Shown piece by piece: positions 13,087 to 20,550 of a stretch of DNA of 38,182 bases; the first letter of the stretch is position 1, and the number at the start of each line of letters is the position of its first letter. The notes below the pieces were generated by a model. It was not told where the DNA came from, searched no databases, and was given only the letters and a program-made list of their open reading frames with translations. The position numbers and the translations under genes are program-made. Source of the DNA: Dehalococcoidia bacterium (GTDB lineage: Bacteria > Chloroflexota > Dehalococcoidia > GIF9 > AB-539-J10). The stretch covers positions 1 through 38,182 of the forward strand of contig JAUWHW010000067.1 of the NCBI GenBank assembly GCA_030605665.1, in the 5' to 3' direction.

Positions 13087-13205
13087 ATTCCCTGAGAATT
13101 CTAGAATATTTCGCTTGGCTCCGCAAAGCCTAAAGGTTTTCGCGACCCACTTTTATACCCTTTAAGTCTAATTTTAGTAAGAGCTGCCTAATTTTTCAAT
13201 TTATA
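13058..13205 (-). repeat. promoter-leader-start block, copy B
   Basis: Matches 5591-5740 closely: TCAAA.GTCCCAA near the coding start, CCATATTCC.TGAGAATTCTAG, CGCTTGGCTCCGCAAAG, the -10/-35 pair and TTTTTCAAT. Length differences are a few bases. The rest of the interval to 13427 shows no supportable gene. Confidence 0.7.
13171..13199 (-). promoter_or_regulatory. conserved promoter of the remnant coiled-coil copy
   Basis: On the minus strand TTGAAA (13194-13199) and TAAAAT (13171-13176) are spaced 17 nt apart, the same hexamers and spacing as at 5701-5729, although the spacer has diverged. Selective retention of the boxes suggests the promoter mattered after duplication. Confidence 0.6.
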
Positions 13206-13427
13206 TTCCGCCGGGAGCTATGAAATAGAAAAGAATGCGTTTAACAGGCCGAGCGCTATCATTAAATAACGCTAGAGAAACATTATCGCAGTGAGCCAAG
13301 TTGAAGGGACAGTTAAGCAATTTCAGCGCACCAGTATATTCGAATACAGGATAAAAATAGCCAAAACACAAAACATGCCGGGAAAACTGGAGATAAAGCA
13401 AGCGCCTAAATTTCACTGGAGCTAAAG

Positions 13428-13634
13428 CTAAACGATGAAAAGCGAGCAAAAGAATAAGAACACAACAGCATAGATAGAGAGGATACTCACATGACTGCCT
13501 GCCAGGGGATTGCTTATTAATGGTTCAGGCTCTGAAGGTATATTCTGGGAGCCTGAATACAAAAGTTGAACAACCTTCGCAACTCCCTTTGTTATGGTAG
13601 AGTTCCCTGCAGTCCATGCTGGAGGCTCAGCCAT
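13428..13634 (-). CDS. possible small membrane protein or gene remnant
   Basis: 68 residues from ATG 13634. The N-terminal part (MAEPPAWTAGNSTITKGVAK) is polar and the C-terminus is a single hydrophobic helix (SILSIYAVVFLFFCSLFIV). It has no strong Shine-Dalgarno sequence and no recognised family. It lies upstream of no partner, in decayed DNA between the remnant coiled-coil copy and garR. It could be a tail-anchored small protein, a fragment, or a chance open frame. Confidence 0.3.
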   Translation of the reverse strand: MAEPPAWTAGNSTITKGVAKVVQLLYSGSQNIPSEPEPLISNPLAGSHVSILSIYAVVFLFFCSLFIV

Positions 13635-13662
13635 TTAATAATTTTATAGGCTAGCAAGCCAC

Positions 13663-14553
13663 TTATCCAGCAACTTTGTAATTGCCTAATTTTTCTAAGG
13701 CAAGCACCAGAGCAGAATGGTCCAGGTTACTGCCACCCTCTTGTGCTGCAACTGCATTAAACAGCTCCTGAGCTATAGCCGTGCCAGGCAAGCTCAACCC
13801 CAGCTTGCGCGCTACTTCCAAAGCGTTATTCAGGTCTTTTTGCTGATGCCGAATACGAAAACCGGGAGCAAACTTACGTTCGAGCATTCGCTGCCCATGT
13901 AAGTCTAAAATACGACTTTGGGCGAATCCTCCAAGTAGTGCTTCTCTTACCTTTGCTGGATCAGCACCTGCCTTAGAGGCAAATAAAAGAGCCTCGCTAA
14001 CCGCCTCAATTGCCATGCCGACTACCATCTGATTAGCCACCTTGCAAGTCTGCCCATCCCCATTATCACCAATATGAACAATATTTTTGCCCATAATTTC
14101 AAAATAGGGTTTAATTTGTTCGAACACTTCGGGCTTACCTCCGACCATAATGGAAAGAGTGGCATTTTGAGCCCCTACCTGGCCGCCGGAAACAGGAGCA
14201 TCGAGCATCTTTACACCCAAAGCAGCAAGCTTTTTGGCAAACTCTTTTGTAGCTATTGGAGAAATGGAACTCATATCTACCACAATAGAGCCCGATTTCA
14301 CGCCCTCAGCTACACCATCCTTGCCAAACAAAACAGCTTCCACATCAGGTGTGTCCGGTACCATGATGAAAATTATATTTGATTTTTGTGCCACTTCCTT
14401 ACTATTGCTACAAGCCACGGCACCTTTCGAAGCTAATTCCTTAATCGATTCCGAGACCACGTCATAAACATAAACTGTGTTGCCAGCGGCTAGCAGATGA
14501 CCAGCCATTGGCATGCCCATTATCCCTAATCCAATAAATCCAAGTTCCGTCAT
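13663..14553 (-). CDS. garR: 2-hydroxy-3-oxopropionate (tartronate semialdehyde) reductase, beta-hydroxyacid dehydrogenase family
   Basis: 296 residues from ATG 14553, which has AGGAGG 6 nt upstream; an upstream in-frame start at 14589 would add 12 basic residues and overlap hyi further, so it is disfavoured. The Rossmann motif GFIGLGIMGMPMA opens the protein, DAPVSGGQVGAQNATL is the substrate loop, and the catalytic lysine lies in GQTCKVANQMVVG. The enzyme reduces tartronate semialdehyde to D-glycerate with NAD(P)H. The ATG overlaps the hyi stop by one base (TAATG), so the two are an operon. 3-hydroxyisobutyrate dehydrogenase is the alternative family member, but the hyi neighbour favours GarR. 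Confidence 0.85.
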   Translation of the reverse strand: MTELGFIGLGIMGMPMAGHLLAAGNTVYVYDVVSESIKELASKGAVACSNSKEVAQKSNIIFIMVPDTPDVEAVLFGKDGVAEGVKSGSIVVDMSSISPIATKEFAKKLAALGVKMLDAPVSGGQVGAQNATLSIMVGGKPEVFEQIKPYFEIMGKNIVHIGDNGDGQTCKVANQMVVGMAIEAVSEALLFASKAGADPAKVREALLGGFAQSRILDLHGQRMLERKFAPGFRIRHQQKDLNNALEVARKLGLSLPGTAIAQELFNAVAAQEGGSNLDHSALVLALEKLGNYKVAG

Positions 14554-15344
14554 TATTTTCCTCCTTTTCCTATATAATTTTTGACCCACTCAAGGCCATC
14601 TTCTGTCACACCAGCAGGTTTGTATTCACACCCAATCCAGCCATCGTATCCCGCCTCATCAATGAAACGAAACAGATTGGTGTAGTTAATTTCACCGGTT
14701 CCTGGCTCATGTCGCCCTGGATTATCCGCGAGCTGAATATGAGCGATACGAGCAAGGTTATCTCGAATAGTTCTCGTTAGATTGCCCTCCATTATCTGCA
14801 TGTGATAGATATCATATTGAAGCCAGAGGTTGGGATGATTGATTTCTTTAAATAGCTGGAGAACATCCCGCGTATGCACCAGATGGAATCCGGGAATATC
14901 CTGGTCATTTAGAGCCTCGACCAGCAGGCGAATACTCTCTCTTTCCAAGGCAATTGCGGCAAATCGAAGGTTATCTACCAGCGTCTGACGAACCTTTTCT
15001 GCTGACACGTCCTTAGGAGTTAGCCCTACGAGGCAGTTCAAACGAGGACATCTCAAGGCCTTGGCATACTCGATAGCTAATCCAGCACCTTCCTGAAATT
15101 CTCCCATCCGTCCTGGCAGACAAGCTATACCTCTCTCTCCCGCAGCCCAATCACCAGCTGGCAGATTGTGCAATACCTGTTCAAGACCATACTGGCCCAA
15201 CTTCTCCACCAGCTGCTCCCTCTTCCAATTATAAGGAAACAAGTATTCTACGCCCTTGAACCCAGCTCTAGATGCCCGCTCAAAACGACCCAGAAAATCA
15301 ACCTCATTGAACATCATTGTTAAATTAGCACTGAATTTGACCAT
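14553..15344 (-). CDS. hyi: hydroxypyruvate isomerase
   Basis: 263 residues, TIM-barrel xylose-isomerase-like fold. FSANLTMMFNEVDFLGRFE at the N-terminus, FKGVEYLFPY, LVEALNDQDIPGF with the metal-binding glutamate, LQYDIYHMQIMEG, HIQLADNPGRHEPGTGEINY and GCEYKP are the family blocks. Length matches Hyi (about 258). It interconverts hydroxypyruvate and tartronate semialdehyde, whose product is used by the coupled downstream GarR. The ATG at 15344 has GGAGGG 6 nt upstream and a near-consensus promoter about 75 nt further on. Confidence 0.88.
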   Translation of the reverse strand: MVKFSANLTMMFNEVDFLGRFERASRAGFKGVEYLFPYNWKREQLVEKLGQYGLEQVLHNLPAGDWAAGERGIACLPGRMGEFQEGAGLAIEYAKALRCPRLNCLVGLTPKDVSAEKVRQTLVDNLRFAAIALERESIRLLVEALNDQDIPGFHLVHTRDVLQLFKEINHPNLWLQYDIYHMQIMEGNLTRTIRDNLARIAHIQLADNPGRHEPGTGEINYTNLFRFIDEAGYDGWIGCEYKPAGVTEDGLEWVKNYIGKGGK

Positions 15345-15417
15345 GACTATCCCTCCATAAGAATAAATACCACATACTTAGGATTTAACGTGAACTAAAA
15401 TTTCACTTAATTACAGC

Positions 15418-15446
15418 ATTTTAGAGAATTGTGCATTGGCTGTCAA
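15418..15446 (-). promoter_or_regulatory. promoter of the hyi-garR operon
   Basis: On the minus strand a perfect TTGACA (15441-15446) and TAAAAT (15418-15423) are spaced 17 nt apart. Predicted leader is about 65 nt with a normal ribosome binding site. Nothing else is seen in 15447-15543. Confidence 0.75.
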
Positions 15447-15543
15447 CGTTTGACAAAGAGCCAGGAAAATATTTATTCCCAAGCTCCTCGATATTGATGC
15501 CTTAACACGCAAGGTTGGGAAGAAAAGTGAGAAAATTCCATTA

Positions 15544-15918
15544 TCATTCAGCCTTTTCAACAATAATTTTTGCTCCAGATGTAACTTTTTTAAATATTTT
15601 AGAGTCTCCTATTATCCTTCCAAAGACATTCACCGGACTGGCTGGCCTGATTTCGTCACCCTGACTTACCGGAGTAGGTCCAAAAAAGATGCAGAAAGCT
15701 GTTCCAGGTGGCCAATATCCCAAATCACCTTCAGAAACTACCGCTTTAGCATTTTCCGCTCCCATCTTAACCGGTATGGAAAAATAAATCTCATCACCCC
15801 AGGTATTTACATTGCTTTCAATGGGAAGGGCTTCCCAAATCTCCTGCGCAGTCTTACTATCGTTTAATTCGGCATCAGCCTTAATATTTTCAACTCTAAT
15901 AGCGAGCTTCTTAGGCAT
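15544..15918 (-). CDS. cyclophilin-like fold protein (TM1367 / Cyclophil_like type)
   Basis: 124 residues. TAQEIWEALPIESNVNTWGD, EIYFSIPV, GDLGYWPPGTAFCIFFGPTP and FGRIIGDSKIFKKV fit the small cyclophilin-like beta-barrel family known from Thermotoga TM1367. Members lack the canonical prolyl isomerase active site and their role is not established. ATG 15918 is preceded by AAAGGAGGTTGC. It stands alone with its own promoter and a leader of about 120 nt. Confidence 0.75.
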   Translation of the reverse strand: MPKKLAIRVENIKADAELNDSKTAQEIWEALPIESNVNTWGDEIYFSIPVKMGAENAKAVVSEGDLGYWPPGTAFCIFFGPTPVSQGDEIRPASPVNVFGRIIGDSKIFKKVTSGAKIIVEKAE

Positions 15919-16046
15919 TTTAGCAACCTCCTTTACTCAAAGTGCTTTTTTGAACTTCTTAAATCCCCTTTAAATCTTGCTTACATTTGATTACTTTTTG
16001 AACACCTCTTTATTTTACTAAATTAGGCTGAATAAGACTTAAAGTT

Positions 16047-16074
16047 ATTATACACGTAAATAGGATTGAGTCAA
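16047..16074 (-). promoter_or_regulatory. promoter of the cyclophilin-like gene
   Basis: On the minus strand TTGACT (16069-16074) and a consensus TATAAT (16047-16052) are spaced 16 nt apart. The resulting leader (about 16040 to 15919) is long and AT-rich with no obvious riboswitch. The stretch 16075-16283 shows only a short hairpin near 16222-16242 (AAACCTC/GGGGTTTTT) and a TATAAT at 16249-16254 ahead of the next gene. Confidence 0.7.
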
Positions 16075-16283
16075 AGCACAGTTCAGTGTTTGGCGTGGTT
16101 AAAGAAGGTATTCAAAAGGGAGTAATGATAGATAAAGAGGCCTTCGGCTTTACCTGCTCACGGTCAAATTAGCTGGAAAAGATATCCCTTAGAAAAATTA
16201 AAGAGAAACACAACTGGAAACCTAAACCTCTGAGGGGTTTTTCTCGTTTATAATGTTAAACTAAAGATAAAGGAGGCAAGTAG

Positions 16284-17123
16284 GTGAATAAGCTGCCCCA
16301 ATTTTTGTTGCCACCATTGCTAATTTTAGGGTTAATGCTAACTAATGCCTGTGCACCAGCGGGTGCTCCGCCAATGCCAGCGCCAGCACCACCGCCTGAA
16401 GAAGCAGCACCGTGGCCATCGGAGGAAGCTGTCGAGGAAGAGCGAGCTCCAAGCGTAGCCAAACCTGGTGAGGAAACTCTAGAGCGTAAAATCATAAGAA
16501 CTGGCTATATAACTTTAGAGGTAGAGGATATAGTTGAGGCTATGGACAAGGTTGCCGAAGTAGCTGATGAACTAGGTGGCTACGTGGTTTCCTCCCATAA
16601 GCATGAAGAGGAAAAGGGGACTTCAGGTAGCATTCGCATTCGGGTTCCTGCTGATAGATTTGATGAAGCCTTTGATGGGCTTCGTGAACTAGCAATAGAT
16701 GTGTCCTATGAGAGCACTGAGGCCAAAGATGTGACCGAGGAATATATCGATTTAGAGGCCCGACTACACAACCTTGAAGCCACCGAAACCCAATACCTGG
16801 TATTGTTAGAGAAAGCAGAAACAGTTGAGGAAATACTCAAGGTGCAGCAAGCGCTTTCCAATACGCGAGGGGAAATTGAGCAAATCGAAGGTCGCATGAA
16901 ATACCTGGAACGAACCTCAGACATGGCGCTTATCGAGGTAACCCTGAAGGAGACCAAGGGGTTGGCTGAGCCCTGGAGCGCCTCTGATGCCTTCAAGTCA
17001 GCAGTGCGCGGTCTAACTACACTTGGAAGAGGTCTGGCTACTGGACTCATCTGGATTGGCGTTTTCTGCTGGATCTGGATTCCCATCCTGGTATTCTGGC
17101 TCAGAAGGCGAAGAAAGGCCTGA
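16284..17123 (+). CDS. DUF4349-domain lipoprotein
   Basis: 279 residues from a GTG at 16284 with AAGGAGG 8 nt upstream. The N-terminus is a lipoprotein signal: the hydrophobic run FLLPPLLILGLMLTNAC gives the lipobox LTNAC with Cys23. A Pro/Ala/Glu-rich linker (24-65) follows. The DUF4349 domain runs from ERKIIRTGYITLEVEDI (about 69) through VPADRFDEAFDGL and TEEYIDLEARLHNLEA, with a coiled coil (about 150-210) and a C-terminal membrane helix (about 250-273) ending in RRRRK. The protein is thus anchored at both ends, outside the membrane. Function of the family is unknown. It is followed after a short gap by the HDAC-family gene. Confidence 0.85.
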   Translation: MNKLPQFLLPPLLILGLMLTNACAPAGAPPMPAPAPPPEEAAPWPSEEAVEEERAPSVAKPGEETLERKIIRTGYITLEVEDIVEAMDKVAEVADELGGYVVSSHKHEEEKGTSGSIRIRVPADRFDEAFDGLRELAIDVSYESTEAKDVTEEYIDLEARLHNLEATETQYLVLLEKAETVEEILKVQQALSNTRGEIEQIEGRMKYLERTSDMALIEVTLKETKGLAEPWSASDAFKSAVRGLTTLGRGLATGLIWIGVFCWIWIPILVFWLRRRRKA

Positions 17124-17149
17124 TTGTCCTTGCTCGAGTAAGTTTGATA

Positions 17150-18199
17150 ATGATGCCAGTAATGAAAGCCGGTTTAGTTTATGACCCAATCTATCTAGAG
17201 CATGACACTGGCAACCATGTGGAGAATTCCCACAGGTTGGTAGCCGTAATGTCGCATTTGGAAGAGAGTGGGACTAAGGAGAAACTTACTTGTCTGCCTC
17301 CGCGCCCGGCCTCAATAGAGGAGCTAAAAAAGGTGCATACTGCAGAATATATCTCCCGGGTTAAAAGCAAGGCTGAAAGTGGTGGTGGCTGGCTTGACCC
17401 CGATACAATAATGTGCCCAAAATCTTATGAAGTAGCTTTGTACGCTGCTGGTGGGCTTTTAACTGCCGTGGAGGCAGTAATGAAAGGGGAAGTAAGCAGC
17501 GCGGTTGCTTTAGTTAGACCCCCAGGACACCATGCTACCAGCAATCGAGCAATGGGCTTCTGTATTTTTAATAACGTAGCTGTTGCGGCTAAGTTTGCCC
17601 TGGCTAATTTCAACCTCAATCGTGTTCTCATCGCTGATTTCGATGTTCACCATGGCAATGCCACTCAAGAGGCCTTTTACGCTGACCCTAAAGTCCTTTA
17701 CTTCTCTACTCATCAATACCCCTTTTACCCTGGAACAGGATGGATAGATGAAATTGGAGCTGGGGAAGGAGAAGGCACCACGGTTAATTTCCCTATGACT
17801 GCTGGCTGGGGCGATGAGGAATATTTGAGAGCCTTTAATGAAGTGTTAGTTCCCGTAACCCAGAGATTCCAGCCGCAGCTTATACTGGTCTCTGCTGGCT
17901 TCGACCCTCACTGGGCTGATAGCATAGCCATGATGCAGGTAAGCGTCGCTGGCTTGGCTCAAATGGTGGCAGTGCTAAAAAATCTAGCTGCTGAGCTTTG
18001 CCAGGGAAGGCTTGTTTTCACTCTGGAGGGTGGGTATAACCTTCAAGTAGCTGCTTCTGCAGTGAGGGCTACCTTTGATGTGCTCTTGGATACTCCAGAG
18101 ATAGTGGACCCTTTAGGGAAATCGTCGCGAGGAAAACCCGGGGGATTTGAGGAGCATATTGAGAAAATAAAGAAGCTACACCACCTATTTAAATGCTAA
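17150..18199 (+). CDS. histone deacetylase superfamily hydrolase (AcuC/acetylpolyamine amidohydrolase type)
   Basis: 349 residues from ATG 17150; a TTG at 17144 and an ATG at 17162 are alternatives and no strong ribosome binding site decides. The zinc hydrolase core is complete: RPPGHHATSNRAMGFCIFNN (double His), IADFDVHHGNATQ (zinc Asp and His), STHQYPFYPGTG, ILVSAGFDPHWAD (second zinc Asp) and FTLEGGYNL. The family removes acetyl groups from lysines, polyamines or small molecules; the substrate cannot be told from sequence. It lies 26 nt after the DUF4349 lipoprotein gene and is probably co-transcribed. It converges on secF. Confidence 0.87.
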   Translation: MMPVMKAGLVYDPIYLEHDTGNHVENSHRLVAVMSHLEESGTKEKLTCLPPRPASIEELKKVHTAEYISRVKSKAESGGGWLDPDTIMCPKSYEVALYAAGGLLTAVEAVMKGEVSSAVALVRPPGHHATSNRAMGFCIFNNVAVAAKFALANFNLNRVLIADFDVHHGNATQEAFYADPKVLYFSTHQYPFYPGTGWIDEIGAGEGEGTTVNFPMTAGWGDEEYLRAFNEVLVPVTQRFQPQLILVSAGFDPHWADSIAMMQVSVAGLAQMVAVLKNLAAELCQGRLVFTLEGGYNLQVAASAVRATFDVLLDTPEIVDPLGKSSRGKPGGFEEHIEKIKKLHHLFKC

Positions 18200-18202
18200 A
18201 CT

Positions 18203-18277
18203 ACATCAAAATTCAAAAATAAAAGTGCAAAATGACAGAGCAAAAATCAAAAACGACCCCTTTTGCCTTTTGATTTT
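18203..18277. repeat. short AT-rich palindromic repeat between convergent genes, likely bidirectional terminator
   Basis: AAAATCAAAA (18243-18252) and TTTTGATTTT (18268-18277) are a perfect 10-bp inverted repeat. The flank AAAAGTGCAAAATGACAGAG belongs to the same family as 5979-6015 and 27792-27828. It lies exactly between the HDAC-family gene and secF, and the T-rich arms give U-tracts in both directions. Confidence 0.55.
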
Positions 18278-19198
18278 CTATGCTGTCCTCTTAACGAAGG
18301 GCAGCCAGGAGAATAATTGGCCCCACTCCTTTTTCTCCCAAACTACCAAAAGCGGGCCAGCAATGAATAAGGAGCTATAAGTGCCAGCAAACACCCCAAT
18401 AAGCAATACTAAGATGAAGTGATGGATTGTGGCTCCGCCAAAGAGGAAAAGAGCTAAGATGACACAGAGAGTAGTTAAAGAGGTATTTAAGGAACGCTGC
18501 AGTGTCTCTATAAGACTCAAATTTACCGTCACCGCGAAGTCAGGACTAATACCTTTAGACATATTTTCCCGTATACGGTCAAAAACAACCACGGTATTAT
18601 TGATGCTGTAGCCTACGACTGCCAGCAGTCCAGTAATAAACATGGCGCTGACTTCTACATCAGCCATCTGGCCCAAGATAGAGAAGATGCCTATTACTAT
18701 GAGCACATCATGAATTAAAGCAATAATGGCACAGGTGCCCCAGCGAAAAGGACTGGGCATGCGGCGAAATGCCCAGACAATATAAAATAACATAGCTACA
18801 GCAGCTATTATCACGGCAATGCCAGCATTGCGTCTTGTTTCCACACCCACCGTAGGCGAAGCTAAGTAATAGTCAGTTATCTCAACCTGACGACCTAACC
18901 TTTCCCCCAGTTTTCCTACAAGTTCATCCGCTTCTTCCCGTGGTATTTCCCTGAGGTGGATAATGAAGCTGGTTTCGCCTGCTTTCTGGATGATTGCCTC
19001 ATCGTGTCCTAAGTCAACCAGTTCCTGTCGCAATTGGCTTTGCTCCACTGGTGAATCGAGTTGGAGAGTCATGGCTGTGCCGCCGCTAAAATCGATTCCG
19101 GACCTCAGCCCAAAAATGGCTAGAGAAACTATTCCTACAATTATTACTATGGCTGAGATAAGGAAAAACCGCTGTTTCTTGCCCACAAAGTCAATCAT
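18278..19198 (-). CDS. secF: protein translocase subunit SecF
   Basis: 306 residues with six membrane segments. FSGGTAMTLQL at about residues 34-44 is the SecF first-loop motif, and GYSINNTVVVFDRIREN (about 203-219) is the conserved segment of the fourth transmembrane region. ATG 19198 overlaps the secD stop by 4 nt (ATGA). SecD and SecF form an RND-type complex that uses the proton gradient to pull secreted proteins through SecYEG. Confidence 0.95.
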   Translation of the reverse strand: MIDFVGKKQRFFLISAIVIIVGIVSLAIFGLRSGIDFSGGTAMTLQLDSPVEQSQLRQELVDLGHDEAIIQKAGETSFIIHLREIPREEADELVGKLGERLGRQVEITDYYLASPTVGVETRRNAGIAVIIAAVAMLFYIVWAFRRMPSPFRWGTCAIIALIHDVLIVIGIFSILGQMADVEVSAMFITGLLAVVGYSINNTVVVFDRIRENMSKGISPDFAVTVNLSLIETLQRSLNTSLTTLCVILALFLFGGATIHHFILVLLIGVFAGTYSSLFIAGPLLVVWEKKEWGQLFSWLPFVKRTA

Positions 19199-20550
19199 GC
19201 TTTAACTCCATAAGCTGCTGGGTTGGTGACCAATCTACTGCCCACAACGAGACGAAGGAAAGTACGCGTGACAATGATGGCAGTGAACATGCTTAAAGCC
19301 ACACCAATAAATAACGTTATGGCAAAACCTTCTACCATGAATGCACCCAGAGTACGGCCAAACCAAATAAGAATGATGCAGGCAATAAAGGTAGTAATAT
19401 TGCTATCACGGATGGCTGTCCAGGCGCGATTGAACCCGGCCTCAATGGCAGCGCCTAAAGTGCGCCCCGCTCGTATTTCCTCCTTAGTGCGCTCAAAGAT
19501 AAGGATGTTGGCATCCACTGCCATGCCCAATGATAGGATAAAGCCAGCAATGCCGGGTAAGGTAAGCGTTAAGGGAAGAAGCTTGAAAATGGCCAAAAGC
19601 ATAACCCCGTAAATCCCTAAACTAAAACAAGCTATTAAGCCAGGCAGGCGATAATAAAAAAGCATAAATAGCAGTAATAGTGCCACTCCAATTTTTATAG
19701 CCAGCAGGCTTTTTTCTATAGAATCTCGCCCCAGAGTGGCCTCCACTGTCCTCTCATAAAGAGGAACATTTGGCTCAAATACCTGGGAGCCGTTTTCCTC
19801 TGTCCATCTGCCTAAGGGCACGGGGATACGTCCAGCATTGAACAAATCACGTAATTCTTGAGCATCAATCCAATTCAGCCCTTCAATTTGCCCTCTGTCT
19901 CTTATCGTCCCTCTAACCGTCGGAGCAATGGGATGACCATCTTCGCCGCGCAGTGGCTCATCGCCAAGATAAATAGCCAGCGGTTTCCCTATAAGGCGGC
20001 TAGTTATTTGCTGTGATAACTCTTGCCCAGTCTCATCCCACTCAAATACCACTAGCGGCAAGCCAAATTCATCCGGTATAACCTCAATTCTCCCCTTGAA
20101 ATATCTGCTGGTGAGAGTTAATTCCTTGTCATTGACTGTTCCTTTAGCGGGAACCCAACTCCCTTCTCCACCCTGTTCTCGAAACTCAAGCAGAGCAACC
20201 ATTTTCTCTTTGGTTTCCTCAACTTGACTTTTACTGGCACCTGGTAGCTGAATAACAATGCCATATTGATCATCTTTGTGCTGTACTGCAACGATTGGCT
20301 GTGTGAGGCCTAAGACATCAATACGTCTCTCAATCGCCTTCTTTATCCCTGCCATTATTTCAGCTGGATGGTCATCGGGATCAAGCTCGCTAAGATCAGC
20401 CTGGTAAACCAGATAGCTGCCACCTTTAATGTCGAGTCCTAGAGTCAGCTCCTGTCCCAATTTTCTCCCTTCCAAAGGCACTATTGACCATAAGGCAAAG
20501 CCAACTAGGAGAAGGATAAAGATGAGCTGGTAAACGTTTCTCTTTTTCAA
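19195..20550 (-). CDS. secD: protein translocase subunit SecD
   Basis: 451 residues. The N-terminal membrane helix (YQLIFILLLVGFALWSIVPL) is followed by LGLDIKGGSYLVYQ, the D1 motif, the large P1 periplasmic region, and the RND-like membrane half with GIAGFILSLGMAVDANILIF and ERTKEE. Length is in the range of short Gram-positive-type SecD. The start is TTG at 20550, abutting the stop codon of the upstream cca gene with no spacer (TAATTG) and with GAGG about 9 nt upstream. secF overlaps at the 3' end. Confidence 0.95.
   Translation of the reverse strand: MKKRNVYQLIFILLLVGFALWSIVPLEGRKLGQELTLGLDIKGGSYLVYQADLSELDPDDHPAEIMAGIKKAIERRIDVLGLTQPIVAVQHKDDQYGIVIQLPGASKSQVEETKEKMVALLEFREQGGEGSWVPAKGTVNDKELTLTSRYFKGRIEVIPDEFGLPLVVFEWDETGQELSQQITSRLIGKPLAIYLGDEPLRGEDGHPIAPTVRGTIRDRGQIEGLNWIDAQELRDLFNAGRIPVPLGRWTEENGSQVFEPNVPLYERTVEATLGRDSIEKSLLAIKIGVALLLLFMLFYYRLPGLIACFSLGIYGVMLLAIFKLLPLTLTLPGIAGFILSLGMAVDANILIFERTKEEIRAGRTLGAAIEAGFNRAWTAIRDSNITTFIACIILIWFGRTLGAFMVEGFAITLFIGVALSMFTAIIVTRTFLRLVVGSRLVTNPAAYGVKA

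Noticed and set aside
13201..13449. 82-codon minus-strand open frame
   Set aside because: No ribosome binding site, no family resemblance, and it overlaps the copy B promoter region.
17150..18199. Chromatin-type regulation because of the histone deacetylase family call
   Set aside because: Bacterial members mostly act on acetylpolyamines, acetoin metabolism or protein lysines; nothing here indicates histones.
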